Assembly: GCA_937928425.1 (NCBI GenBank) | Contig: CALFVL010000035.1 | Coordinates: 1 to 53,824 of the forward strand | DNA: 53,824 bases | Direction of reading: 5' to 3' | From: an uncultured Verrucomicrobiales bacterium | GTDB lineage: Bacteria; Verrucomicrobiota; Verrucomicrobiia; Verrucomicrobiales; Akkermansiaceae | Shown here: in pieces, positions 34,239 to 42,637 of the stretch | Layout of the letters: each line of letters starts with the position of its first letter | How positions within the stretch are numbered: the first letter of the stretch is position 1 | Made by a program: the position numbers and the translations under genes | Notes under the pieces: generated by a model | What the model saw: only the letters and a program-made list of their open reading frames with translations | Told to the model about the DNA's origin: nothing | Database searches by the model: none

Positions 34239-35255
34239 CTAACCCATCGGATACTTAATTTTTTCACTCACCTCATTAATCTTAGCTAAAGTCTCCTCGG
34301 CTAAGACTAAGCCCGCTGCCGCTAAAATTGGCTCCATCTGCGCGACTGACCTCACCCCCACAATCGTAGACGCCACATACTCATGCTGCTTACTCCATGC
34401 CGTAGCTAGAGTCGTCACATCCAGCCCCAGCTCTTTCGCAATCTCACCGAAAGCCCTAGTCGAAGCGATCGTCCCCTCATTCACGAAGCGCGTCGCCATA
34501 GCCCGCTGACGCTCTCCCCCCGCCTTAAGATACTCTGAAAACCGGGCATCATCAGGCACTCCCTCATTATACTTACCTGTCAGAACCCCACCTCCTAGCG
34601 GACTGTAAGGTAATAAACTCACCTGCTCTCTCCTCAGACACTCAGCCAGCTCATCCTCATCCCGCCGATTGTTCAGTGAGAAATTATTCTGCACGCTATC
34701 CACCCTCGTCAGCCCCTCCGCCTCGCTCGTCCATAAACTCTTCATCAGCCCATAGGAATTATCATTACTCAGCCCGATCGCTCGCACCTTCCCCTCCTTC
34801 ACAAACTCATCTAACACCTCCAGCGTATCTTCCGCCCGCATCCCATGATCTGGCCAATGTACCTGATACAGATCCAGATAATCAGTCCCTAATCTCCGCA
34901 AACTCCCCTCCAGCGCCTTCCTTAAATGCACCCGATCTAAAGCCGCCTTCCCATGCCTCACCGGGGGGCAAAACCACCCATGCGCCGCCCCCGCCACCTT
35001 CGAGGCAATAATGAGAGACTCCCTTGGCCTCCCCTTCATCCACTCCCCCATCCAACTCTCCGTCAAACCCGCCAACTCCTCCGTCGGAGGCACCGGATAC
35101 ACCTCAGCCGTATCAAAGAAATCAATCCCAGCCTCTACCGACTCACTCATAATACGGAAACTCTCCTCCTTATCCGCCTGCGTCCCAAAAGTCATCGTCC
35201 CCATACAAATCTCACTCACCACGATCCCGCTTCTTCCTAATCTCCGTTTTTCCAT
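34239..35255 (-). CDS. aldo/keto reductase
   Basis: A 338-residue NADPH-dependent aldo/keto reductase, similar to the Tas/YajO-like or voltage-channel beta-subunit-like groups. The start EKRRLGRSGIVVSEICMGTM is typical. The catalytic tetrad is visible as DFFDTAEVYP (D and Y), IIASKVAG (K) and YQVHWPDHG (H). The cofactor end is STIVGVRSVAQM. The frame stays open to 35309, but MEKRRLGRSG at 35255 is the expected start; upstream would put a hydrophobic extra piece before it. The physiological substrate is unknown. It is divergent from nadE by 102 bases. Confidence 0.92.
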   Translation of the reverse strand: MEKRRLGRSGIVVSEICMGTMTFGTQADKEESFRIMSESVEAGIDFFDTAEVYPVPPTEELAGLTESWMGEWMKGRPRESLIIASKVAGAAHGWFCPPVRHGKAALDRVHLRKALEGSLRRLGTDYLDLYQVHWPDHGMRAEDTLEVLDEFVKEGKVRAIGLSNDNSYGLMKSLWTSEAEGLTRVDSVQNNFSLNNRRDEDELAECLRREQVSLLPYSPLGGGVLTGKYNEGVPDDARFSEYLKAGGERQRAMATRFVNEGTIASTRAFGEIAKELGLDVTTLATAWSKQHEYVASTIVGVRSVAQMEPILAAAGLVLAEETLAKINEVSEKIKYPMG

Positions 35256-35357
35256 AAGCCAAAAAATCTCCCATCCCACTCCCCAAAGCAAGCACACAAA
35301 ACCCCTCATCCCTTTCCGACTCGCTTATTCACATCCCCAAGTTAAAATTCCCCCGTC

Positions 35358-37301
35358 ATGACCGACACCATCCGCGTAGGCGCAGGCTGCCTTAACCAAA
35401 TCCCACTCGACTGGTCCGGCAACCGCCGCCGCATCCTAGAAGCCATCTCCCAAGCCCGCTCCGCTGACCTCTCCCTTCTCTGCCTCCCTGAACTCGCCAT
35501 CACCGGATACGGCTGCGAAGACCACTTCCTCTCCCACGAAGTCGCCACCCGCGCCTGGGACAGCCTTCTCCAAATCACCCCACACAGCTCCGGCCTCATC
35601 GTAGCCCTCGGCCTCCCCGTCTGGATTAAAAATGCCGTCTATAACGCCACCGCCCTCCTCGTTGATGGGAAAATCGCCGGCCTAGTCGCTAAGCAAAACC
35701 TCGCGGGAGATGGTCTCCACTACGAGCCCCGCTGGTTTAAACCCTGGCCTACAGGCCAGCACATTCACAGCGACTTCCATGGTAAAAACATCCCCATCGG
35801 TGACCTTATCTTTAAACTCGGGGACATCCGTATCGGCCTAGAGATCTGCGAAGACGCCTGGGTCGCCGACCGTCCCGGCCGCCACTTCTCCAGTAGCGGA
35901 GTCGACATCATCCTAAACCCCTCCGCATCCCACTTCGCCTTTGGGAAACAGGAAATCCGCCAGCAATTCACCCGCGAAGGCTCCCGCGCCTTCGGTGCCG
36001 CATACATCTACGCCAACCTCCTCGGGAACGAGTCCGGCCGCGCCATCTTTGACGGAGGCGGCCTCATCGCAGACCACGGAAAAATCACCGCCGAGGGCCC
36101 ACGCTTCTCATTCCAAGAAGTCACCCTCATCTCCAAAACAGTCGACATCGAACGGAACCGCCTACACCAAGCCCGCACCGCCAGCCGCCGCGTCGAGGTC
36201 CAAGACCACCCCGAAGTTTCACTCCCCTTCGACTGGCCAAAAACCACCCCAGAACAGCCCCAAGACCCCCTCCCCCCCATGTCAAAGGAAGAAGAATTCA
36301 CCCGCGCCATGGCCCTAGCCTACTTCGACTACATGCGTAAAAGCTGGTCAAAAGGCTTCGTCGTCTCCCTCTCCGGTGGAGCAGACTCCGCCGCCGTCTC
36401 CTCCCTCGTAAAAATCATGCTCCAGCTCGCCACCCATGAGCTGGGCCAGCAGACCTTCCGCGACCGCCTCGCCTACCTGAACCTCCCAGAAGACCCATCC
36501 ACCTGGATGCACCACCTCCTCTTCTGCGCCTACCAAGGCACCAAAAACAGCGGAGAAACCACCCGCCAAGCCGCCCGCCACCTCGCCCACTTCCTCACCT
36601 GTGACTTCGCCGAATGGGAAGTCGACTCACTCGTAGAAGAATACGAGCGCAGCGTAGAAAAAGTCCTTAATCGCCCACTCAGTTGGGAAAATGATGACCT
36701 CACCCGCCAGAACATCCAGGCCCGCGTCCGCGCACCCAGCATCTGGATGTTTGCTAACCTCCGTAACGCCCTCCTCCTCTCCACCTCTAACCGCTCAGAA
36801 GCTGCCGTCGGATACGCCACTATGGATGGTGACACCTCAGGAGGCCTCAGCCCCATCGCCGGAATTGATAAAAACTACCTTCGTCACTGGCTCCGCTGGC
36901 TAGAACACCAAGGCCTCCCCCAGACCGGCCCCTACCCCGCCCTCAGCCACATCAACTCCCAGCAACCCACCGCCGAGCTCCGCCCACCAAAACACAAGCA
37001 GAGCGACGAAAGCGACCTCATGCCCTATGACGTCCTAGACAGCATCGAACGCGCCGCCATCCGTGACAAAAAAGGGCCCAAAGCAGCCATGACCTACGCC
37101 CTCCAAAAACACCCCAACTACTCAGAAACAGAAATGAAAGAATGGATCATAAAATTCTTCACCCTCTGGTCCCGTAACCAATGGAAGCGCGAACGCTACG
37201 CCGTCTCCTTCCACCTTGATGACCTAAACCTAGACCCTAAATCATGGTGCCGCTTCCCCATCCTCTCCTCGGGCTTCGCCGAAGAACTCGCCGAACTCTA
37301 G
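35358..37301 (+). CDS. nadE: glutamine-dependent NAD+ synthase
   Basis: A 647-residue two-domain NAD synthetase that amidates nicotinic acid adenine dinucleotide with glutamine-derived ammonia. The N-terminal nitrilase-like glutaminase (about residues 1-290) has its catalytic Glu in LPELAITGYGCED, Lys in KQNLAGDGLHYEPRWF and Cys in GLEICEDAW. The C-terminal ATP-pyrophosphatase domain has VSLSGGADSAA as its P-loop, then the NRSEAAVGYATMDGDTSGG segment. The length matches glutamine-dependent enzymes with an N-terminal domain. It follows the aldo/keto reductase divergently and precedes the dihydrouridine synthase by 55 bases. Together with nadB it marks de novo NAD synthesis. Confidence 0.95.
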   Translation: MTDTIRVGAGCLNQIPLDWSGNRRRILEAISQARSADLSLLCLPELAITGYGCEDHFLSHEVATRAWDSLLQITPHSSGLIVALGLPVWIKNAVYNATALLVDGKIAGLVAKQNLAGDGLHYEPRWFKPWPTGQHIHSDFHGKNIPIGDLIFKLGDIRIGLEICEDAWVADRPGRHFSSSGVDIILNPSASHFAFGKQEIRQQFTREGSRAFGAAYIYANLLGNESGRAIFDGGGLIADHGKITAEGPRFSFQEVTLISKTVDIERNRLHQARTASRRVEVQDHPEVSLPFDWPKTTPEQPQDPLPPMSKEEEFTRAMALAYFDYMRKSWSKGFVVSLSGGADSAAVSSLVKIMLQLATHELGQQTFRDRLAYLNLPEDPSTWMHHLLFCAYQGTKNSGETTRQAARHLAHFLTCDFAEWEVDSLVEEYERSVEKVLNRPLSWENDDLTRQNIQARVRAPSIWMFANLRNALLLSTSNRSEAAVGYATMDGDTSGGLSPIAGIDKNYLRHWLRWLEHQGLPQTGPYPALSHINSQQPTAELRPPKHKQSDESDLMPYDVLDSIERAAIRDKKGPKAAMTYALQKHPNYSETEMKEWIIKFFTLWSRNQWKRERYAVSFHLDDLNLDPKSWCRFPILSSGFAEELAEL

Positions 37302-37356
37302 GAACCCCAAGAAAACACCCATCTGCTCTCTCCTAGCACCTCTCTCCTGGCACCCC

Positions 37357-38376
37357 ATGCTCCCCCCTGACCGTCCTGCCCTCTTGCTGGCCCCCATGCA
37401 GGACGTCACCGACCTCCCCTTCCTCCGCTCCATCGCCGCCTTCGGCGGTGCTGACCTCTACATCACCGAGTACTTTCGCGTCCACATCCACTCCCGCCCA
37501 GACCCCTACATCCTCCGCTCCATCACGGAAAACCCCACCCAGCGCCCCATCATCGCTCAGATGATCGGCCAAGACCCAGACGAGCTCGTCCGCACCGCCC
37601 TAGAACTAAAAAAATACCCCATCGCAGGGATCGACCTAAACCTCGGTTGCCCAGCTCCCGTCGTCTACCGTAAAAATGCCGGAGGTGGTCTCCTCCGTAA
37701 ACCCGCCCAGATCAGCACCCTCCTCGCCCGCCTGCGCGAAGCCTGCGGAGAACTCCCCCTCACCGTAAAAACTCGTATCGGCTTCGAGACTGAGGACGAA
37801 TTCCATACCCTTCTCCCACTTTTCAAAAAACACCCCATCGACCTCCTCACCATCCATGCTCGCACCGTAAAAGAACGCTACCAAACTCCCGTCCACACCC
37901 ACTGGGTCCGGCAAGCCGTCACAGAAATGCCCTGCCCCGTCATCGCAAATGGGAACATCGTAAACTGTCAAACTGGCCTGAACTACCTCCACTCCACCCG
38001 AGCTGCCGGCCTCATGATCGGGCGTGGTGCCATCCGTAACCCATGGATCTTTGACCAACTCCGGGCCTCACTCACCCACTCCACTCCCCCACCAGTCACC
38101 CAGCGCATGATCCTCAGCTACATTCACCTCCTCTTTGAAGAAACCGCCCGCATCGTCAGCGATTTCGTGGAACAAAAACACGTCCAAAAAATGAAAAAAT
38201 ACCTCAACTACATCACCCAAGGACAGCCACCCAGCTTTGAGCACCACATCCGCCGCGTAAAAACCAAAGAAGAATTCTTTACCGTCTGTCAGGACCATCT
38301 CGGCTCAGATGAGCTAGCGCCAGACCTCCCTTCAGAAAACTCAAAACTCTTCTGCGGTTTTTCCCAATTCCTCTAA
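37357..38376 (+). CDS. tRNA-dihydrouridine synthase
   Basis: A 339-residue Dus-family FMN enzyme that reduces uridines in tRNA D loops. LLAPMQDVTDLPF is the conserved start, GADLYITEYFRVH follows, and GIDLNLGCPAPVVYRKNAGGG carries the catalytic cysteine in GCPAP. LTVKTRIGFE is the usual FMN segment, and GLMIGRGAIRNPW completes the barrel. It cannot be assigned to DusA, DusB or DusC confidently. It starts 55 bases after nadE and is followed by the Pur-like gene. Confidence 0.93.
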   Translation: MLPPDRPALLLAPMQDVTDLPFLRSIAAFGGADLYITEYFRVHIHSRPDPYILRSITENPTQRPIIAQMIGQDPDELVRTALELKKYPIAGIDLNLGCPAPVVYRKNAGGGLLRKPAQISTLLARLREACGELPLTVKTRIGFETEDEFHTLLPLFKKHPIDLLTIHARTVKERYQTPVHTHWVRQAVTEMPCPVIANGNIVNCQTGLNYLHSTRAAGLMIGRGAIRNPWIFDQLRASLTHSTPPPVTQRMILSYIHLLFEETARIVSDFVEQKHVQKMKKYLNYITQGQPPSFEHHIRRVKTKEEFFTVCQDHLGSDELAPDLPSENSKLFCGFSQFL

Positions 38377-38409
38377 ACCAAATTTCACGTTGACTTTACA
38401 AAGGTCCAC

Positions 38410-38661
38410 GTGAATTCTCACCTCGTAAAAGCCATGAACCAGGAAGTCCTTCATACTGAAAAAATTCTCGCTGATCGAAAAATTTTCTTTCTAGACCTTA
38501 AAGAAAATAGCCGTGGTCGGGTCGTCAAAATCACCGAAGACGTCAGCGGAAACAGAGATACCATCATGGTCCCTGCCGAGATCCTCGGTGACTTCATCGA
38601 AGCCCTCACCGACATTAAAGAAACTGCTGACAGCGGAGAAGCAAGCGGCGGGGAAGACTAA
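38410..38661 (+). CDS. small Pur-alpha-like nucleic-acid-binding protein (DUF3276 type)
   Basis: An 83-residue protein with a single PUR-like repeat: RKIFFLDLKENSRGRVVKI, then EDVSGNRDTIMVPAEILGDF. This matches bacterial Pur-alpha homologues, for example the Borrelia BpuR/DUF3276 group, which bind single-stranded DNA or RNA. The start is uncertain. GTG at 38410 follows an AAAGG 5 bases upstream, while ATG at 38434 yields MNQEVLHTEKI, which also looks natural. TTGACT at 38390-38395 could be a -35 element, but no good -10 follows. A strong terminator ends the gene. It could have an RNA regulatory role with the upstream tRNA-modifying gene, which is inference. Confidence 0.8.
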   Translation: MNSHLVKAMNQEVLHTEKILADRKIFFLDLKENSRGRVVKITEDVSGNRDTIMVPAEILGDFIEALTDIKETADSGEASGGED

Positions 38662-38691
38662 ACCACGCAACACACCTTTAATAAACAAATG

Positions 38692-38720
38692 ACGACGGCC
38701 AGAAACGCCGTCGTTTTTTT
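38692..38720 (+). terminator. intrinsic terminator after the Pur-like gene
   Basis: ACGACGGC (38692-38699) pairs with GCCGTCGT (38707-38714) around a 7-base loop, followed by T residues to 38720. It is a compact GC-rich terminator 31 bases beyond the stop codon, and closes the nadE, dus and Pur-like run. Confidence 0.95.
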
Positions 38721-38813
38721 GTGTCAACAAATCACCTCCTCCCCGTGCTCGAACCACCTAAGACAGCTTCAGAATGAAACCCGCAAAGAACAAAAACCTC
38801 TCCCCCTTAAAAC

Positions 38814-39833
38814 CTATCGCCTTCTCCCCCTGAAACGCTCACGCGGATCATCCTCTGCTTCATCCTCATCCTTATAACGTAAAACCCCGTTCCTCTTCAA
38901 ATTCCTCACAAAATCCTTCACATCAGTCTTCAGTTCTTGGTCAGAAACCAAGGCCCCTAAAGCCCCCTTCTTTCCATCAATCTTATCAATCGCCTCCGTC
39001 GCACGATCCGCCGTCTTCCCGATAGAAGACAACACCGCTGGCACCTCCTCCAAGGCAGGATCGATCTTCGCCAAGGTCCCCTCCGCCGCCTTAATCGTCC
39101 CTTGAATCACTTGATTCGTCTCACGCACCTCTCCCACCACCAAATGCACCTCACCGACCAAGGGATCTAAACGCTCACCTAAATCGGCAAAACTTGCGCT
39201 AGCCCGCTCTAAGTTTGCTAAAGTACTTCCAAATGCCCCTAGATTCCCTTCGGTCAAAATCCCCTCATTCACCGCATCCATCGTCGTCCCCACCTTCGTC
39301 ACAACGCGCCGTATCTCATCCATAGAACCCTCCAGCTTTGCTAAGCTCCCCTTCGCATCTCGTAAAAAATCCCGCGCATCCACCACGATCAGCTCCGCCT
39401 CACTTTGTAATAGATCTAAACCACCCGGCTCACTTCCCATCACAACAGAGCCTGAAGGAAGAGGAACTGCCACGCCCTCCGCTGGCGGAGTGATAATCAC
39501 CTCCTTATCACCCAATAGACTCGCCTGCCCGATTTGGAAAACAGAACCCTCAGCCACTTGGAACTGCTCCTCGATTTTCAAAACCACCTGAATCATTGAA
39601 CCATCCGTCAGCTGCGGCTTCCCACCCACTTCCCCGATCTTTGCCCCGCGCAAGCGCACCGTACTTCCCTCGATGATCCCCGCTGCCTCCTTAAAATTCA
39701 CCCTCAGCTCGTAATGGCCTTTGAACAAATCTCCAATATTCCCGAAGAGCAGAATAATCCCCCCCAGCAAACCGAAGCCGATGAAAAGAAAAACCCCGAC
39801 AAGCGTCTCGGTCCTCTTAGAATTTGTCGCCAT
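38814..39833 (-). CDS. MlaD-family (MCE) protein
   Basis: A 339-residue MCE-domain protein with one N-terminal helix (about residues 13-32, LVGVFLFIGFGLLGGIILLFG). The MCE segment is about 40-120: YELRVNFKEAAGIIEGSTVRLRG and GKPQLTDGSMIQVVLKIEEQF match, with the VPLPSG-like end. A long helical or coiled-coil tail with repeating Ala, Val and Leu (about 150-300) follows, and the C-terminus is acidic then basic. MCE proteins form hexameric channels for lipid transport between membranes with an MlaE permease and MlaF ATPase. The ATPase gene lies just upstream (28 bases), but no permease gene is adjacent. Confidence 0.88.
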   Translation of the reverse strand: MATNSKRTETLVGVFLFIGFGLLGGIILLFGNIGDLFKGHYELRVNFKEAAGIIEGSTVRLRGAKIGEVGGKPQLTDGSMIQVVLKIEEQFQVAEGSVFQIGQASLLGDKEVIITPPAEGVAVPLPSGSVVMGSEPGGLDLLQSEAELIVVDARDFLRDAKGSLAKLEGSMDEIRRVVTKVGTTMDAVNEGILTEGNLGAFGSTLANLERASASFADLGERLDPLVGEVHLVVGEVRETNQVIQGTIKAAEGTLAKIDPALEEVPAVLSSIGKTADRATEAIDKIDGKKGALGALVSDQELKTDVKDFVRNLKRNGVLRYKDEDEAEDDPRERFRGRRR

Positions 39834-39861
39834 TTCCCAACTATGCCTCGGAAGCCAAAAA

Positions 39862-40635
39862 TCACAAACCTGAATCCTCAGAACGCCCCTCGATAAAATT
39901 CCTCAAAACCGGATCATCACTCTCCCTCAGCTCCTCAGGAGTCCCCACCCAGTAAATCAACCCCTCCTTCATAAAAACCACCCGGTCCGCGATCCGGAAC
40001 ACACTGCGGATCTCATGCGTAATCACCACATTAGTAATCCCATGATCCTTCGCTAAATCACGGATTAAATGATCGATCGAATCCCCCGTTACCGGATCTA
40101 GCCCCGCGTGCGGTTCATCATAAAGAACACAGCACGGCTTCTCCACCACCGCCCGTGCCAAAGCCACCCGCTTCCGCATCCCACCTGAAAGATCAGAAGG
40201 CATCTTCTCCTCTTGCCCCGGCAACTTCACGATGCGTAAAGCCTCCTCCACCCGCCGCCTAATCTCCTCCTCATCCCGGACCCCCGCCTCCACTAAAGCA
40301 AACCCGATATTCCCACCCACCGTGAGGGAATCAAAAAGAGCCCCGTTTTGGAACATCATACTAATCTTCCGCCTGGCCCACGTCAGCTCCCGCTCAGAAA
40401 GCTCAGAAATCACCTTCCCCTCCAAAGTCACCATCCCCTCATCAGGCTGAAGTAAACCCACCATATGCTTCATCAACACCGACTTCCCACCACCAGAACC
40501 ACCTAACAACACCAAGGTCTCTCCACGATACACATCCAGATCCACCCCACGTAAAACTTGCTGAGCACCGAAGCTCTTCTCAATGCCACGCATCTTTAAA
40601 AAAACCTCTCCTTTCATCCCTTTCATCCCTTTCAT
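39862..40635 (-). CDS. ABC transporter ATPase, MlaF-like
   Basis: A 257-residue ABC ATPase with the Walker A GGSGGGKSVLMKH, the signature LSGGMRKRVALARA, Walker B CCVLYDEP and the H-loop VVITHEI. The sequence HAGLDPVTGDSIDHLI after Walker B is characteristic of MlaF/Ttg2A-type ATPases. It likely powers lipid movement with the MCE protein encoded next. The start is unclear: three in-frame ATG codons at 40635, 40626 and 40617 come from a 9-base tandem repeat and yield MKGMKGMKGE. I give the outermost. The longer open frame to 40683 is rejected, as it leaves only 63 bases to the divergent flavoprotein gene. Confidence 0.88.
   Translation of the reverse strand: MKGMKGMKGEVFLKMRGIEKSFGAQQVLRGVDLDVYRGETLVLLGGSGGGKSVLMKHMVGLLQPDEGMVTLEGKVISELSERELTWARRKISMMFQNGALFDSLTVGGNIGFALVEAGVRDEEEIRRRVEEALRIVKLPGQEEKMPSDLSGGMRKRVALARAVVEKPCCVLYDEPHAGLDPVTGDSIDHLIRDLAKDHGITNVVITHEIRSVFRIADRVVFMKEGLIYWVGTPEELRESDDPVLRNFIEGRSEDSGL
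40611..40635 (-). repeat. 9-bp tandem repeat covering the start codon region of the MlaF-like gene
   Basis: Unit CTTTCATCC on the + strand occurs as two full copies and a third lacking its last two bases. Because it is 9 bases long, copy-number change would keep the frame. Each unit supplies one ATG on the minus strand, giving MKGMKGMKG. Confidence 0.85.
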
Positions 40636-40746
40636 AAAAGCGACCTTACGCCACATTCTCCCCTCCGCAAAGCCCACTTCCACCCCATTCTCAGAGCACC
40701 CATCAATGATTGGCAGAACCCTAAAATTAGCATTAGCTCAGCACAG

Positions 40747-42000
40747 ATGCCCGAGGAAGAATACCAACTCATCGTAATCGGCGGGGGAGCTGCCGGCTTC
40801 TTCGCCGCCATCACTGCCGCCGAGGCTGGCCTTAACAAAATCCTCATCTTAGAAAAAACCGCCGAAGTCCTCAGCAAAGTACGCATCTCCGGAGGAGGTC
40901 GCTGTAATGTCACCCACGACTGCTATGACCCTAAAGAACTTGTCCAAAACTACCCCCGTGGAGAAAAAAACCTCATAGGCCCCTTCCACCACTTCCAGCC
41001 CGCTGACACCATCGCCTGGTTTTCAGAACACGGCGTCACCCTAAAAACTGAGCCTGATGGCCGTATGTTCCCCACCAGCGACCGCTCAGAAACCATCATC
41101 AACTGCCTCACCGACGCAGCCCATAATCAACGCATCACTTGGCGCACCCGCTGCACCGCCTCCGAAGTGAAAATCACCCCACAAGGCTTCCAGATCCTAA
41201 ACACCCTCGGTCACAGCTACCGCAGTCAAAAACTCCTCATCGCCACCGGAGGACTCCGCAGCAAAGACGCCGCCCAAGCCCTCATAGACCTCCGCCAAGA
41301 CCACAGCCCAACCGTCCCCTCCCTCTTCACCTTCAAAATCGGAGACATCCGGCTGCACGACCTCCAAGGAATCTCCGTCCCCCACGCCCGCATTAAAATC
41401 GGCTCACTTCAGTCAGAAGGCCCCCTCCTCATCACCCACTGGGGACTCAGCGGACCCGCCATCCTTAAAGCCTCAGCTTGGGGCGCACGTAAACTCGCCG
41501 ATTGCGACTACCGCTTTAAAATCGAAGTCAACTGGACTGGGCAACATGATACCGAAAGCCTCAGCACCATCTTCCAAACCCAACGTAAAACGAACGGAAC
41601 GCGCCGCGTCTATAAGCGCAGCCCCCTAGAAAACATCACAAAACGCCTCTGGCAACGTATGTGTGAAAGCTCATCCATCTCCCCAGAAAGCACCTGGTCC
41701 ACTCTCACTAAGGACCAAAGCACCAGACTCATTAAAGAACTCACCTGCGCCACCTTCACCGTAGACGGAAAAAGCCTTAATAAAGACGAGTTCGTCACCT
41801 GCGGAGGCGTCCCACTCGATGACCTCCACCTAAAAACAATGGAAAGTAAGCACCTCCCCGGCCTCTACTTCGCCGGAGAAGTCCTAGACATCGACGGCAT
41901 CACCGGAGGCTTTAACTTCCAAGCCGCATGGACCACCGGCCACCTCGCCGGCACCGCCATCGCAAAACACAGCACAAGGGCCCCCTCGAAACCTAGCTAA
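40747..42000 (+). CDS. HI0933/BaiN-like NAD(P)/FAD-dependent oxidoreductase
   Basis: A 417-residue flavoprotein of the HI0933-like family. The N-terminal FAD site is LIVIGGGAAGFFAAITAAE. SKVRISGGGRCNVTHD and GRMFPTSDRSETI are family hallmarks, with LTHWGLSGPAILKASAWGAR-like text in the middle (here LLITHWGLSGPAILK) and a C-terminal GLYFAGEVLDIDGITGGFNFQ. The physiological role of most members is not known; BaiN from gut clostridia acts on bile acid intermediates. No pathway is implied by neighbours: it is divergent from the MCE ATPase gene, and its last 8 bases overlap the convergent GbsR-type gene. Confidence 0.9.
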   Translation: MPEEEYQLIVIGGGAAGFFAAITAAEAGLNKILILEKTAEVLSKVRISGGGRCNVTHDCYDPKELVQNYPRGEKNLIGPFHHFQPADTIAWFSEHGVTLKTEPDGRMFPTSDRSETIINCLTDAAHNQRITWRTRCTASEVKITPQGFQILNTLGHSYRSQKLLIATGGLRSKDAAQALIDLRQDHSPTVPSLFTFKIGDIRLHDLQGISVPHARIKIGSLQSEGPLLITHWGLSGPAILKASAWGARKLADCDYRFKIEVNWTGQHDTESLSTIFQTQRKTNGTRRVYKRSPLENITKRLWQRMCESSSISPESTWSTLTKDQSTRLIKELTCATFTVDGKSLNKDEFVTCGGVPLDDLHLKTMESKHLPGLYFAGEVLDIDGITGGFNFQAAWTTGHLAGTAIAKHSTRAPSKPS

Positions 42001-42514
42001 AGATCTTCATCGCCAGCTTCATCGCCTTCCCATGCGGCAGCGTCGCCACTCGGTCACCCATCTTTGAGCCAAAACTCACAAAGTCCTCCAGCTGCACCAT
42101 CTGCTCATGAAACGCCCTAGCCTCCGGCGTCTTCATCTCCGCCGTCTGCTCTTTACAATGACGTAAAGTCTCCAACGCTGGATCGATCTCACGACGCTTA
42201 CGCTCACGAGCTACCCTCCGGAAAATTTCCCAAACGTCCTTCTCCGCCTCGAAAAACTCCTTCCGCTCCCCCTTCTTCGTCACAATGCGGACCAGACCCC
42301 ACGCCACCAAATCCTTTAAATTCGTATGAGCATTCCCGCGACTGATCTCTAAACTCCCCATCACCTCATCCGTGCTTAACACCTCGGGAGCCGTCATTAA
42401 AAGCGCGTGGATCTGGGCCATCGTCCGGTTAATTCCCCACTGTGCCCCCATCACCCCCCACTGAGTCACGAACTCCTCCCGGACCTTTTCAAGACTGACA
42501 TTCTTTTCATCCAT
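41993..42514 (-). CDS. GbsR/MarR-family transcriptional regulator
   Basis: A 173-residue winged-helix regulator of the GbsR branch of MarR proteins. The N-terminus FVTQWGVMGAQWGINRTMAQIHALL is diagnostic. The helix-turn-helix lies around LSTDEVMGSLEISRGNAHTNLKDLVAWGLV, and the wing follows with KGERKEFFEAEKDVWEIFRRV. The C-terminus is a helical dimerisation part. GbsR members control osmoprotectant genes in Bacillus, but no such genes are nearby, so the targets and effector are unknown. It has a short 3' antisense overlap with the BaiN-like gene. Confidence 0.88.
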   Translation of the reverse strand: MDEKNVSLEKVREEFVTQWGVMGAQWGINRTMAQIHALLMTAPEVLSTDEVMGSLEISRGNAHTNLKDLVAWGLVRIVTKKGERKEFFEAEKDVWEIFRRVARERKRREIDPALETLRHCKEQTAEMKTPEARAFHEQMVQLEDFVSFGSKMGDRVATLPHGKAMKLAMKIFS

Positions 42515-42575
42515 TTGCTTTCTGTAACTACTGAAAGTTCACTAGCCTGTCAACTCCCCCGCACCCTAGAAACAG

Positions 42576-42608
42576 AAAAACCTGACCCTCTAAACAGAAG
42601 ATCAGGTT
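42576..42608 (-). terminator. probable intrinsic terminator of pgk
   Basis: On the minus strand AACCTGA (42608-42602) pairs with TCAGGTT (42585-42579) across a 16-base loop, and TTTTT (42580-42576) follows. It is 30 bases after the pgk stop. The long loop makes it weaker than the other hairpins in the window. Confidence 0.75.
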
Positions 42609-42637
42609 CTAAAAATCTCACCTCACTCACTCAGGCA

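Noticed and set aside
38390-38418. TTGACT with AATTCT 17 bases on, before the Pur-like gene
   Set aside because: The -10 matches only three of six positions and would start transcription within the coding region from the GTG.
41139-41396. Pro/His/Arg-rich open frame inside the BaiN-like gene
   Set aside because: A shadow frame caused by C-rich composition; the real frame carries the family motifs.
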